From Chrysogorgia sp. JL179-B06 (taxonomy: Eukaryota; Cnidaria; Anthozoa; Scleralcyonacea; Chrysogorgiidae): a DNA stretch of 64,000 bases. Below are positions 35,151 through 47,400 of the stretch, piece after piece. Numbering within the stretch: position 1 is the first letter of the stretch; the number at the start of each line of letters is the position of its first letter. The notes below the pieces were generated by a model. It did not search any database. It was not told where the DNA came from and saw nothing but the letters and a program-made list of their open reading frames with translations. The stretch is from assembly GCA_035772405.1 (NCBI GenBank), contig JAYKKM010000029.1, forward strand, positions 655,001 to 719,000, written 5' to 3'. Position numbers and translations under genes: made by a program.

Positions 35151-35592
35151 TATTGATATCAGTGAGATATTAAAATAACGAAGCTGCACAAGTCATATTT
35201 AATTAATGATTCATATTAGAAAACTTCCGACAGTCAAAATATTTAGAAACTTTCTTAGAAATCAGTCTTTTGAAAATAAAAAAATTATTAAAAAACGGTA
35301 TTTTTAGTCTTATAATAACTTTCTTTTTTAATTTGTATATATGCAAGTTAAAACTATTTTTAATGTTTAATGTTTTACATTTAATTGCGTTTAATGTATT
35401 TCTTAATTCGAGGGCCACAAGTTTATTAGTGTTTTACACTATTTAGACTTGAGAATTTATCCTCTCGAAATAAAGGATTACTTTACTTTACTTTTTACTT
35501 ACTTTCTTCATGAAACAAAATATAGTACTGCAAACCTTTAGACCATTGATCTGCATTGGAGATTAGATGGAGTTTAAACTCATTGTTCGATG

Positions 35593-35905
35593 GCCGTGGC
35601 TAGATGGTACACTCGCAGCTGAGGTGACCGTGAGGTACTAGGTCCTAGTCGTCTTCTGGATTATCTTTATTAGTATCCACAAGAGGTTGGACAAAATGAG
35701 AGATTATTACGATCGGACATGCCTGTATGATGAAATACATCATGGAACTGCTAACCCTAACCCCCCGCCTAATGGCTTTTCTAACCCCCTGCCTAATGGT
35801 TTTCTAATACGAACCTTAATACTACTAAAAGGATCGTTCAGAAGATGACTCAGACCTAGTACCTCACGGTCACCTCAACTGCGAGTGTACCATCTAGCCA
35901 CGACT
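35593..35905. mobile_element. MITE family A copy
   Basis: Inverted ends hold GTGGCTAGATGGTACACTCG, GAGGTGACCGTGAGGTACTA and GTCGTCTTCTGGA. The core is AACTGCTAACCCTAACCCC. Same layout as 19305-19617. Confidence 0.8.
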
Positions 35906-36612
35906 AGGCCTTGTTGGATGCCGTGCGAAAATGAATCCAAAACATTTCGCGGCGGCCATCTTGAAGAGACCACCTGCGCTATATAGTTTATGTTTTTCTA
36001 TTTAGTTTGTGTGCTAAAGTATTACATGAAAATGTTAACAACTTATTCATTTTGGCATCTTAAATAATCAAAGATCGATAGTCTCTGCCGCCTATAGTAA
36101 AACTATATAGCATGGTCGCAAAAAGTGGATCAGAAGGCGGTCTCTCCAATATGACGCGTGGCCAATTCAATTACTATTCCTGTAAATATTCATACTACTT
36201 TTAAAAGGCTCGTTATAGAGAGCTGCGACGGGCTTGCTTTGATGGGAAATCGGTCCGTAATCAGGATTGCCTGAAGTGTTCAGGTTGGTCTAGCAATCGA
36301 GTCGAGTTTAGGCCGGCGTGAACTGGATCATTCAGGCCGGAGCCATGTAAATAACCCACAGCTGCAGTGGTACAGGAACAAACTACATCCGCACTAAAGT
36401 CAGTCGGATCTCAAGTTGGGCCGGCTTGAATTGAACACCTCCTCACGAGACCGGTAAAAGTCGCTCTTCTTATATACCGAACCTAAAACAACTATTGATG
36501 CGCGGCGACGTTAAGTACAGCAGATTTACATGGAGCGGTCTCGCCGGCACATTATTCGACGTTCTAGCTATTCTGATTAAGAATCGGCGCATAATTTACT
36601 CTTAATGTTTAA

Positions 36613-36935
36613 AGGTGCCGTCCAGTCCGTTCTGCGCATGTCCACGTTTCTGTTTACATAGTTTGTTTACATGGCATTATATAAACATTGCACATAAAGT
36701 ATTGCGGATTTGTTTTCCACGCTTGAGCTTTTCCGCCTAAAAAGCGTGTTATAATAAGCTGTTCTGTTCCTAAATGTGGATAATATATCAAACTGCCACT
36801 CGCGCCTTCGCCACCTTTGACAAATACCCGCTTTCGAACTGTCGCAAATTTATTCCGTTGAAGTTTGTTGATATATATGGAATCCCGCACCTTTGAAATA
36901 TCACACATGCGCAGAACGGACTGGATGCGGCACCT
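36613..36935. mobile_element. TTAA-flanked MITE
   Basis: AGGTGCCGTCCAGTCCGTTC faces its near-complement at 36912-36935, including CTGCGCATGT/ACATGCGCAG. TTAA at 36609-36612 and 36936-36939 points to Kolobok or piggyBac. The ends differ from those of the 7.2-kb Kolobok. Confidence 0.75.
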
Positions 36936-36939
36936 TTAA

Positions 36940-38279
36940 TAGTTTATTTAAATAGTTTAAGTTTAGATAGGATGGAGAAACAAACTTTTATTAGTTTCTC
37001 GTAAAATAATTTCCGATTATACCTGAAAGTAAGTAGTGAAGGAGACAGTTTGTGCAGATTTTCTGTTGGGAGTCTCAAATTCGTTGTCATGTTCCATGGA
37101 AATGATGGAACAACTTGAATTTAGGTGTAAAAAGTGTGCTCCTCACAAGATGTAAATATGAGAAAGAACCACCATTAAGATAATGCTGTAAGCTATATAT
37201 TAAGCGATATTTATATCTTCAAATGGACGACAGAAGGCCATGATTGTCCCTTTTATTGAATTACCCCCTCTTTCTATCAGCCTTTTCCCTGATGTTCACT
37301 TGATATTCACCTGATGTTCTTATTTACTATTCATGCTGAGGTCACTATTACAATCAAGCGAAGTTTTTATTGACTAATATAGTTTCCTATACATGCATTT
37401 TTTTAAATATGCATGGTTTTGGTTAAGTTTTAATTTGTTTTCCAAGCCGAAAAGGTATATAACTATTACTCAATGTCTATATTAATGTATTTTGTGTTGT
37501 CTAACGCACTACGTCAGCTTTGCGGTGAATTAGGGTGGATGTTTGAATCAACGCCGCGCCAGTGTGAAAGCTAACACAAATAGATTGTATATTTGAACTA
37601 TTCGACACACTAGAAGACCGACGTTTGAAAAGTCCATTAAGTACCTCGTTTTATGCGGTGAACTTTATGATTTTTTAATAGACATGCAAAGACTACACTA
37701 TATTTCTTTCAGCGATAAGTTTAGATACATCTGCTTTGTATATGTAGTCTTTTTAAATAATTATAAACAGTTGAAAGCCGACCGAACCTAAAATTTCCAT
37801 AATAAATATAACTGTTAATATATTATGTTATTTATTCTGTCTAGTGCTTTTGAGGAGTTAACACCCCAGCTGAAGTATCGTGGAGAAAAATAATGTAAGA
37901 ATTATATTATTTGCAATGTTTAGAATATTTTTTAGAACTGATTGCTAAAAGCAGAGTGTATACGGTTAAATAATTGAAACTGCAAGGTTAGTGCATGTAT
38001 TATATAGTGAACTAGCTGCTTAAATGGTAACGTTTTCGACAACAAAGTATATAAATATATATATTTGGATGTACTGGCTTAACCATCAGCTACACTGTGC
38101 TGACGAGCTGCAACAGAGCGAAACAGCTGTCCACAGTTGCTCATGGTGGCCAGACACTGCATTTTTGATCGTCATTTTCACCAGTTAAACTGCGCAATGA
38201 ATACAGGCTGCGTGAAAATAGACAATATCATTCTGATTAAATGTGTGTTATCAGTGAGGTGTATCCCACATCCGTATCT
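36940..38279. other. No recognisable feature
   Basis: AT-rich and non-coding by eye up to the TA microsatellite. Nothing repeated elsewhere in the window was found. Confidence 0.35.
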
Positions 38280-38491
<212 letters not shown>

Positions 38492-38663
38492 CCGAAGCGT
38501 CAGTTATTCTTTACTTGTTTGAGAGTTTACCACCTTTACTTCATTACATGTATTTTATAGATATAGTTCTTTCAGATAAACAAAGTTGTCCGTTTTTATC
38601 AAAATAAGCAATATTTTTATTTGTATATTATTTGGTATTATTTTCGTAGTGAAAGAAGTGATC

Positions 38664-39294
38664 ATGACAGTCAAAGAATACATCAATACCGCCAAGACAA
38701 GATTATATCAAAGTCTTTCTACAAGACATTCACTTTATAACCTTCTGTTTCTCTTGGTCCTGTTACATTTTCTTTCTTTTCATGGAGAGAGTTCTATCTT
38801 AAGTGAAGTTTTTAAACTTTTAGCTGAAGGTAGGATACCGAAAGTTCTCGAAATTCAGGAAGAATATAATTAAATATTTATTTCCTTTCTGCAGCTGAGC
38901 TGCAAAAAGAGGCGGAGTTCCATTTCAACTGCAGGCGGAGTTTCCATGGGCACAAAAACGCGACCTTCATATGCAAATCTTTTTGCCTTGTTTCCTTATT
39001 TTGACACTATATATAATTGTATATTATAATATTCTATAGATAATCGTTTCTCGTTTTATTTTTCCAGATCAACGTCTCAATAATTCTCAGATTTACGAAA
39101 AGGAAGTGCACAGTGTATTGGACTGTGCTCATTTGTGTTTATCGCAACGTCCACAATGTCAATCCATCAATTATGAAAAGGGTAAAAAGCAGCCTTATAC
39201 AAGAAAGAAATGTCAACTGAACAAAGAAACAAGAACAACTAAACCAAAAGAACTTGTGCCTGATACTGCTTTCAACTACTTTGAACCAATAAAG
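38664..39294 (+). CDS. PAN/apple gene, first exons (membrane anchor + PAN)
   Basis: Exon 1 (38664-38829) starts at ATG with a basic cytosolic-type stretch and a hydrophobic segment LYNLLFLLVLLHFLSF, consistent with a signal anchor. The donor GAAG|GTAGGA joins in phase to exon 2 (39068-39294) after TTTTTCCAG. Exon 2 encodes a PAN/apple domain with four spaced cysteines (SVLDCAHLCLSQRPQC ... KKCQL). It ends at AAG|GTAATT in phase 0. Same-strand FReD exons begin at 51613, and PAN plus fibrinogen domains are a usual cnidarian combination, so I read one gene spanning 18 kb. The next seen exon needs phase 2, so at least one exon or site is missed between them. The product is probably an extracellular or type II membrane lectin-like protein. 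Confidence 0.65.
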
Positions 39295-39395
39295 GTAATT
39301 CACTAAACCTTGTTAAAAAGCTTTTTAATACTAACACGAAACGACATATAGGAAGAGTTTTACTTTGATTTTAGTCCAGGATGACAATACAGCGC

Positions 39396-39530
<135 letters not shown>

Positions 39531-39566
39531 AAATTTTTAATGTGTTTACACTGACTATAAGATAAT

Positions 39567-39605
39567 AAGACGTTTCGGTCAAAAAACTTAGACCTTCATC
39601 GGTTA
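39567..39605 (-). ncRNA. Hammerhead-ribozyme-like core
   Basis: On the minus strand: CCGATGA, A, GGTC, a loop of 10, GACC, GAAAC, GTC. This resembles the CUGAUGA - stem II - GAAA hammerhead core, with a C in place of the U of CUGAUGA. Hammerhead motifs are described in Penelope-like elements, and this one follows a Penelope GIY-YIG fragment. The changed core base makes activity doubtful. Confidence 0.45.
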
Positions 39606-39699
39606 AAAATGTTATGAAAAGCAAGGACAGCTCTACTATTATATACAAGTTCAACATTATGTAAATCAATGTGCTAAGAAAGTGATATGTAAATATTGG

Positions 39700-39985
39700 G
39701 TATGTCTATATGATCATTGCCTGCATTCGAGTTCCTTTGGGAGTGCCAAGCTTCCAAAAACAATCGTTTATGGTAATTCGCCGCTCTGTCAATGATTGTT
39801 GTATTGTCAAAATCCATGTTATGTTCTGCGTATTTGCATGTTGTGCTATTTTCGAATTCTTATCTTGATTGTTTACTGCTCTTCTGTGTGCGTATAGCGC
39901 ACGGTCAGTTTGTCCAATGTAAACAAAATTACAATCCAAGCAATTTATCTGGTATATATATATACCATGCTTGAAATATATACCA
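39700..39985 (-). pseudogene. Penelope-like element, GIY-YIG endonuclease end
   Basis: The minus-strand translation gives YQINCLDCNFVYIGQTDRAL, then AHRRAVNNQDKNSKIAQHAN and a broken C-terminal tail. It carries the GIY-YIG pattern and the Cys-x2-Cys of Penelope-like endonucleases. It is cut upstream at TA-rich sequence (40038-40054), and no RT remains. It lies in the intron of the PAN-FReD gene. Confidence 0.75.
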
Positions 39986-40054
39986 TGCTTGGAAAACGTT
40001 TGCTTATCGTATTAATCGGTTTGTATCCTACCTTCGATATATATATATATATAT

Positions 40055-40150
40055 AAAGACAAGACATGCTTTTCTGTAACTCTGAGTTTCACGCTGATGC
40101 GATCTTCAGACAGACTTTATCAGAGTTACAGAAAAGCATGTCTTGTCTTT
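40055..40150. repeat. Hairpin with PLE-type core beside (TA)n
   Basis: AAAGACAAGACATGCTTTTC (40055) pairs with GAAAAGCATGTCTTGTCTTT. The stems are about 30 bp. On the minus strand the loop side reads CTGAAGATCGC...GCGTGAAAC, like the core in the 61.6-62.1 kb fold-back. A TA tract lies immediately left. Confidence 0.75.
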
Positions 40151-42035
40151 GATTTCTTACAATATAGTATCACGCTCTGCTATACAACGCATCGAGCACT
40201 TTCGCAACAGCGTAGACAAATCATCGAATTATATACTATATAATATATACTATATATATTACAAAACGAAAACGTAAGGTTGGTGTCCTGCCGAAATAGT
40301 GTCAGAGAGTTAAATGTATAGAGAGTGAAATAGAAACCGGGTATCAAACTTTATTAAGACTGATAAATAAGAAAGCTGCTAAGTTCTTAACTTTATCACC
40401 CTGATAAAGGCACTATAGTATGTAATAAAAAGGTTATCACATGACTCGCGACTCGGTGATATCAGTTTTATCATATCGTACTCGAGTGATAAAACTGCAG
40501 ATATCACCTTAACTCATATGATATATATATATATATGGGGCAAGATAATGTGACAAATTATTTCGGAATACAACTACCTTTTATAGCTTTCTATTTGTAT
40601 TGAAATACTGCATACGCAGCACAAACTGAACTTTTAAATATGTAAATGTTTTTGAAAGGGGTCTTACAGACTAGAAAACCAGGTTTTTCCACCTAACTCA
40701 TAATATTTTATATTATCGTTTAAGATTTACTCAGTGTTAAAATTTCACGAAAACGTGGTATTTTTCTTTCTTTGAAATTGTATATAGCTGCTGAGCCAAG
40801 GCAACGGAATACAACATACTCTTCTCCAAATACAAGGTATGTAATCTGTTGTGCTAAACATGAAGCGATCACAGGGCACCGTGTCCAAAGTATCTTTATT
40901 GAAATATGGAAAAATGGCGGATTAGGCAATCGTAAATATGGTATTTGAAAAATTGACGGCTTTTCTCCCTTCAATAAGTTCTTCCAAAGTATATTTAGAT
41001 ATTGAATGATTTATTTAGAGTCGATCACAGGATAAGGTTACCCTATTTATCCGAGCCAGAGGCTCATGTTTTAAGCGCTCTGCTATATTCAATTTATCAC
41101 TCTTAGGTGAACGGAAAATCCAACTGATAAGGATTCCGAGGGCCTATGATTTAAGGGTCATTTTCGGAGAAGACCCGAACGTCTTACCATTTATTGGTGT
41201 TGTTGTAAAGGCAGCCCTTCTTCGTAATTATTTTAAAGTGCCACCATACGATCAAATTTTTACCTATCGATATTTTTACGTATTTATAAAGCAGAGCTGC
41301 TAAATATTACTCGGTCTAAACCGTTTTGCGATTAGACGATGGCAAGTATTATTTTTCTGACTCCGAATCTGGAGTTGTTATGTCCGCCATTAATCGTTCA
41401 TGTTCCTGACCAGCGTAACGAAGTGCACGTCAAATTCTCAACGCGAAGACTCCACATCGCTGATTCTTCAAGTAAATCAAAGTCGTTTATTCAAATTCTT
41501 CATCTGAAAGGCTGAACATTTCATCTACTTCTCGAAGAAAACAAGAAAACAAGTAACCTCGACTGAAATTCAGGCGTAGCATTGAGAATCTGACGTCATA
41601 AACAATATTACCTTTTGAAATTGCGGGCCTTGGAACACGTTTTTAGTAATGGTGGCCCAAATAATAGTGATTTCAGAGCTCAAAATACTTACTTCAAAAT
41701 ACCATTTTTTAGTTGTTTTTTTACATCGATGATCACTTTCGACCCTGAAATACTATTCTATGCTAAAGAAAATGTAATGAAAATGACGGGGATGAATTTT
41801 CATCGTAGTAGCACTTTAAGACCCTGAGTGGTGGTTCACTAATCCAGGATTTGAATCCGAGCCTCCAGCTCATAGACTTGTGTGGTAATTCCACTATAGA
41901 CCACAACAGCTGTAGAACTGTAAAACTGTAGAACTGTATTTTAGTAAAGGAACATGCTCCTCTCATGTAACTATTGGTGGATTGCACGGTATTTGACCAA
42001 GTTTTATCTTCGTCATCTATATTACATTTTATAAA
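40151..42035. other. Dispersed repeats, no gene
   Basis: 40440-40510 holds inverted TGATATCAGTTTTATCA / TGATAAAACTGCAGATATCA. 41040-41215 and 41600-41860 look like dispersed anthozoan repeats (GAGAAGACCCGAACGTC; AGCACTTTAAGACCCTGAGTG), recognised from memory only. No coding support. Confidence 0.4.
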
Positions 42036-42150
42036 ATAACCGGAAGTAAATGAGCGACTACACGCTATCTGATTGGTTACTGAGCTCAAAAACCGTGCAT
42101 TATAACTCAATAAAGCATAAGCTGACGTGATTCCTCGCGTAGATTTTGTC
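42036..42150 (+). repeat. Dispersed repeat, second copy at 59405-59518
   Basis: AATAACCGGAAGTAAATGAG to CTCGCGTAGATTTTGT recurs at 59405-59518 with about five differences over 110 bases, in the same orientation. Confidence 0.85.
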
Positions 42151-43468
42151 GTTTTTTACGGATTTTAAGTAGTTTAAATCACAAAAGAAAGTCAAAGAAT
42201 ACCTGGATACAAAGCTAATCAAGGTACTAACACAACAGAATGTTTTAACTGCAACGTTGAGTGCATTTTCATCGCTAAAATCGCCAACGTATTTTCATCA
42301 AAGGCTTCCTAGCAACGTGCGTTTCTATGTGCTAGCAACGTCTCTTATAACAGGTAAATCTACATTTTTCATGGCTTTATTGTTAAGAGGAGATTTTTTG
42401 CAACATCGCGTAATTTTCGTTGATAGCGCTCAAAACTTGGTAACCAGGCAATTTCGAGGATAATATTAATTTTTTTAAAAACGGTATCAGCAGCGGTAAA
42501 AAGCGGTAAAATCCTGAACAGATTAAAAAGTGTTATTTACTTTGAGACTACAACATTTGTGTTTTGAAAGGTGAGTAAAGAGGAGTTATTATACCTGTTT
42601 TATGAAACTAGTTCGTAATCCTGTTGTCCCTGGGATTATAATAGCCGGCCCAGCTTGCAATTTAAAGGGCCGGCACGTAGTTAAAACATCCATTTAGTAA
42701 ACGCGTGAATGTTTGTTGACAAAGCGTCCTGACTTAGATATAGCCACTGACACTGAACACAACATTCGTATATATATATACGTTTGATAAATGTCATAAT
42801 ATAAATAAAAACGAAATAAGGTTTGTTGTTTCTTGCGGAGACACCCGAGCTCCGGTACTGTTGAATGGCGCGAAAAAGCAAGTTGTAGTTTTGAACAAGG
42901 AATGATGATAGTTCAGTGGTTTAAAAACGTCGCTTTAAACAAGAAAATCCATAGTACTTTAAACAATAAAATTCTAGAGATACAGAAGGAAAGAAACTAG
43001 CTAACTTGTCCACGATTTAATAGTCTGAATATAAGATAAAATTTACAATGAAGAAACCCTTATTTTTCTTTATCGCATGTATATTCAAGCTGACAACGTA
43101 TAACCACAGTGGTATAACACGGAAAATACATGTACAAGTAATAATAAATCTTATCAAAACATTTTATTTACGCTTTGGCCCTTGTAATTGTTTATTTAAA
43201 CAAGTTCATAATAATTCAACAAGCACGAATTAAATAGGGAAATACTTTTTTATCTATGTGAAGCCCTGGCAGAAATGAGTAAACAGCTACTTACTTTGTC
43301 CTCAGAGGTAAATTATATTTTCGTTTTTTTGCCGTTTCAATAACAATAATAATAATAATCCTTTCATTGACCTTTAAAATGACCAGTTTCGTATTTTCAT
43401 ATACTTGTGTTCACTCGTAGCGACAGAGTTATAAATCATTATACGGACCAAACAAGCCTTCGCCCAAA
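42151..43468. other. No recognisable gene
   Basis: AT-rich intronic sequence of the PAN-FReD gene. Small frames have no motif support. Confidence 0.35.
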
Positions 43469-43781
43469 AAGATCCAGGCCGTGAAACTTTTTTTGAAAGG
43501 AAACGGGGAATTTGATTCAATGGCAAAAGTTCTTGGTGTAGCGGTTTCGACTGCAGAAGTATATACCATTGACGGATACTGCTCTGGAGCCCCCGGCACT
43601 GTCTTTTGCAAAATTGTCCGATAAAATGAAGCTTTCACCTGCTGATGTAGAAGAAGTGTCTGATAGAATCAAGAGACATGGCACATCCCTACGAAATATA
43701 CACGACAAAATTGGAAACCTTTTCACTTACAACCAGATCAGATTTGTTTTGGCTGCAATGATACGAGGAGAAATTTTTTAA
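43469..43781 (+). pseudogene. HTH-like protein remnant
   Basis: Frame 1 gives KIQAVKLFLKGNGEFDSMAK then VLGVAVSTAEVYTIDGYC, like a helix-turn-helix of the RecQ C-terminal (HTH_40) type. Near 43590 homology appears to pass to the next frame: LSFAKLSDKMKLSPADVEEV ... FTYNQIRFVLAAMIRGE, then a stop. It is broken by one frame change in a C-rich run. It lies 0.6 kb upstream of the 1092-residue ORF on the same strand and may be a relic of the same element or of another one. Confidence 0.4.
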
Positions 43782-44413
43782 AAGTACAGACATAGACAAA
43801 GTTTATGAATAGAAGGAAAAAATCCTCAGAACGATGTCGACGTCGTTGCTTGAACGTTATTAAGAAATATAAAGGGATATGGATAATTGATAGCAACAGT
43901 AAGTCCGTTTTTTGTAAAAGTACTACAGCACATAAAGTGTCAGTGGCCATGTCAAATGTATTTTGCTAATGTTTAAATCTAAAAACATCTAATCGTTCAG
44001 TTTATAAAGTATTTTAAAAACTCACGATCAAATAAATACAAATGGCTATGATGAAATCAAGCTTTATTTGGCGTTTTAAGACCCAGTTTAATATAATAAC
44101 GAGCTAAGAAGTTAAAATTAAGCAAGTGTAACGTACCTCGTCTTCTGTTCACTTAACATGAATATTCCAAATCATTCGACTACAGTTTAAATCAGAGCAC
44201 AGCAGTGAAAACACATGCATCCAGAAATATTTGAACAATGGAAAAATCCTTGTTCACGTGATACATGATAACGAGTCTGAGCATATTATATCTACGGAAC
44301 TTTTAGCCTAAATTGGACGTGGGTCAGGTGGGAGGGGTACGTTAAGCCTGGAACCAAATCTGTTCTCTTTGTCAGATTTGTTCTCTTTCATTATAGTAAA
44401 ATACTTCGGATAA

Positions 44414-47400
44414 ATGGATTTCAAATTTTTTAGTTTAGGCAGAAGGAGAAATATGAGTAAAAGAGAAGCCGGGAGCGCATTAGTCGAAAAATGTTATTTT
44501 TGTAACACCACCCCTCCAGTTGGAAACCGAAGAAGAACCGTGACGCTGAGTAATTACAAGCAACTGGGCGTTCAAGATAATAATTTTTTGGCCGGAAAAA
44601 ATTGTGTAGTTTGTCAAACGTGCTGGATATCCAAGACCGTTAGAACATGCAGAAATAAGTGTGCTGTATCCAGTTGCACAACAAGCCGACGACATCTGAC
44701 TAGGCTCTACTTTCCGCCAGTCGACTCCCTTAACGAAGATATAAGGCGTCGTCTATTGGAAAACCTAGACATTCACGAAAACGACAAAATTTGCCAAAAA
44801 TGTTATCACAAGATTTTCGCACACAGAAAAAAAATGCTGGAAGAGTCCGAATACAATCAACTCAGCGCTTGCGATCAAATTAGGGAAACACAAGGAAACG
44901 TCATTGCAAATCAACAAAAAGTTACTTCGTCTTCGGAAACACAGAAGAAATCAGGACGGACGCGCGTAAGTTACTGCAGCGCAAGCAAAGCAAGTAAGAG
45001 AAGAATGAGAGCATCAGCAACGACTGTCGTGAACGAAACGGTTGAAAAATGCAACGCAATATCCCAAGGTGATGGATGGGAATTGCTTGACGATGTCATT
45101 AAAAAGACACCTCTCAAAAATCTTCAAAGGCAAAGCAAACATTCTCCTAAGTTAACAAAAATGGTCGATGACTTGACCCAGTGCTACAGCAAAGAAAACC
45201 ATGGGTCCTCTGGCCGAATCAGACTGTTAAGCACCGTGGCAAACCATTTCAGAAACAAAGAATTAAAAAATGCCTTTCCGTGCTCCGACTACGAAATAAC
45301 TGAAGCACGCCGGCACGCAAAATTTATAGGAGCTGGTGTGACACCTCCTAAACCTACACGTGTTACACGATACAAGATACCTGTTGAAGATCTCGCATTC
45401 GTGGTCAACTTTCTTCATCATCCCGATAACGTTACACGATCTTCGCACAGGATGGCTTATTGCGAAGGAAAAAAGTCGTCGTGGTTGTCCGATTTATTTG
45501 AAGAGAAAAAACAACCGGTTATGTGGCTTAAGGATAGCAAGAACCATCTATACGCCAAGTACAAGGCAGAATGCTCAAAAACTGGTAGACGACCTATATC
45601 TGAAACAAAGCTTCGTCAAGGACTCAATGCAGGAAATTTCAGAGAGATGGTGCAAATGGTTGGCCTATGCAATATATGTGACGAAATTGGAGCACAAAAT
45701 TGGGAAAATCTGGACGACATAATCAACGAACTCAACAATGAAGTATCTGATAAGTCGCTCAACGAAATACCAGATGATTCACAACTGGAAAACGATGAAG
45801 AAATTGAGTTCGTGAACGACATAGACAAGACGAAAGTAATCATGGTTGATATCACAGATCAAGAAACTGAATATCAGCAATGGAATCCGTTACCTAGAAA
45901 CTCCCCAGTTTTAATGATCCCTGTCAGAGTTTCTCCTAATCTTCCTGTTAACACGCGTAGCAAAGATAGTTCTATGACCGACTTCGCAACAAGAGCTAAA
46001 GTGTTAAAGGGGCATCTCCTTTCCAAATTCCTCGACGAATTAGAAATGCAATCACATTGTCCCTTTCATTGCATGTCTTGGCTTCTGGAGGAAAATGCAA
46101 CGTGTGCAAATAAGAAAGTTTGTGAAATTTGTGTGGAAAGGTTCAACTTATTCGACGACTTACGTGCAACAATCTCTAACAGCAAACTCCCCGACAGTCG
46201 GAAGATTTACTTTCGAAATAAGATTTCCGAAGTCCAAGAGAAGTTACGATCTTATATCGGCCACCTAGTCCGCGGGAAGTACCAAAGGTTTCGATTCTTG
46301 TGCGAAATTGAGGAGCTCAAACCTGGTAAGACAATCGCTGTTTGCGACTACATGATGAAACTCTTACTTCAGAAATTTAGAGAACCTCAGCGAGACTGGT
46401 ATGCCAAGAAAGGTGTATCGTTACACGGAAGTATGTTTTTCTATAAGTCTTCCGACTCCTCAGAAATCGAAGTTGAAATTCACGACGTGTTTTCTAACGG
46501 GGATTGTGCTCAGAATTGGTTTTTTACAGCAAGTGCGTTTGAAGCTACACTCAAAAATTTCTCATCGAAACATGAAGATATAACATATCTGGTGATATGG
46601 TCTGACAATGGTCCTCATTATCACAATACATCAATTATTCTGTGGCTGATGCGCTTTTCAGAATTGTGCCCCATTAAAATCGAAAGATACTCTTTTTTTG
46701 AAGCCCAAAAGGGAAAGACTTCGTTGGACTCGCATTTTGCCACGTTCAAGTTTGCTCTGAAAGGTTGGATGAAAAAGGGAAATAACATATTAGAAAGCGA
46801 AGATATCGTAAATGGAACAAAAGACCATCTCAAAGGCACTCATGTCTACGAAATACACATCGACAGATCGAAAGAGCCGGCAAGTGCGAAAACATGGAAC
46901 GGAATAACATTGTTTGGTGACTTCACTTTTGTTTACGATAACTTACAATGCAACGCAATCGAGGCAAGAGAGCAAACGAGTAAATGTGAACCCAACCGTT
47001 TTACCAAGGAAAAGCTCGTCAAACTTTGGCCCTCATACTTAACATCGGATACTATCTCAACTGGAGTAATCTCTGACTTCGATGGTAACGAGCACGATAA
47101 CGTACAACCACGTTTCGTTAAAAAGCCGAAGGGGGAAAAAATTAAAATATCTACAGACACGGCCACCAGTCAACCAGAGGGGAATACGGATGTCAACGTA
47201 TGCGCAAATTGTGGAAAGGCATTTTTGAGAATAGGTTGTTTGCAAAAACACTTCGATTTGTGTATTAATAAAGCGAAGGAACGGACGAAATCAACGGTTA
47301 CCAAAACAGTAGCAGAACTACGAGAATCACTACCGGTCAATGAAGCATTAGGAATTGCTGCAAAAGTGAGAAAACTTGAGGCACCGGCAACTAATATATT

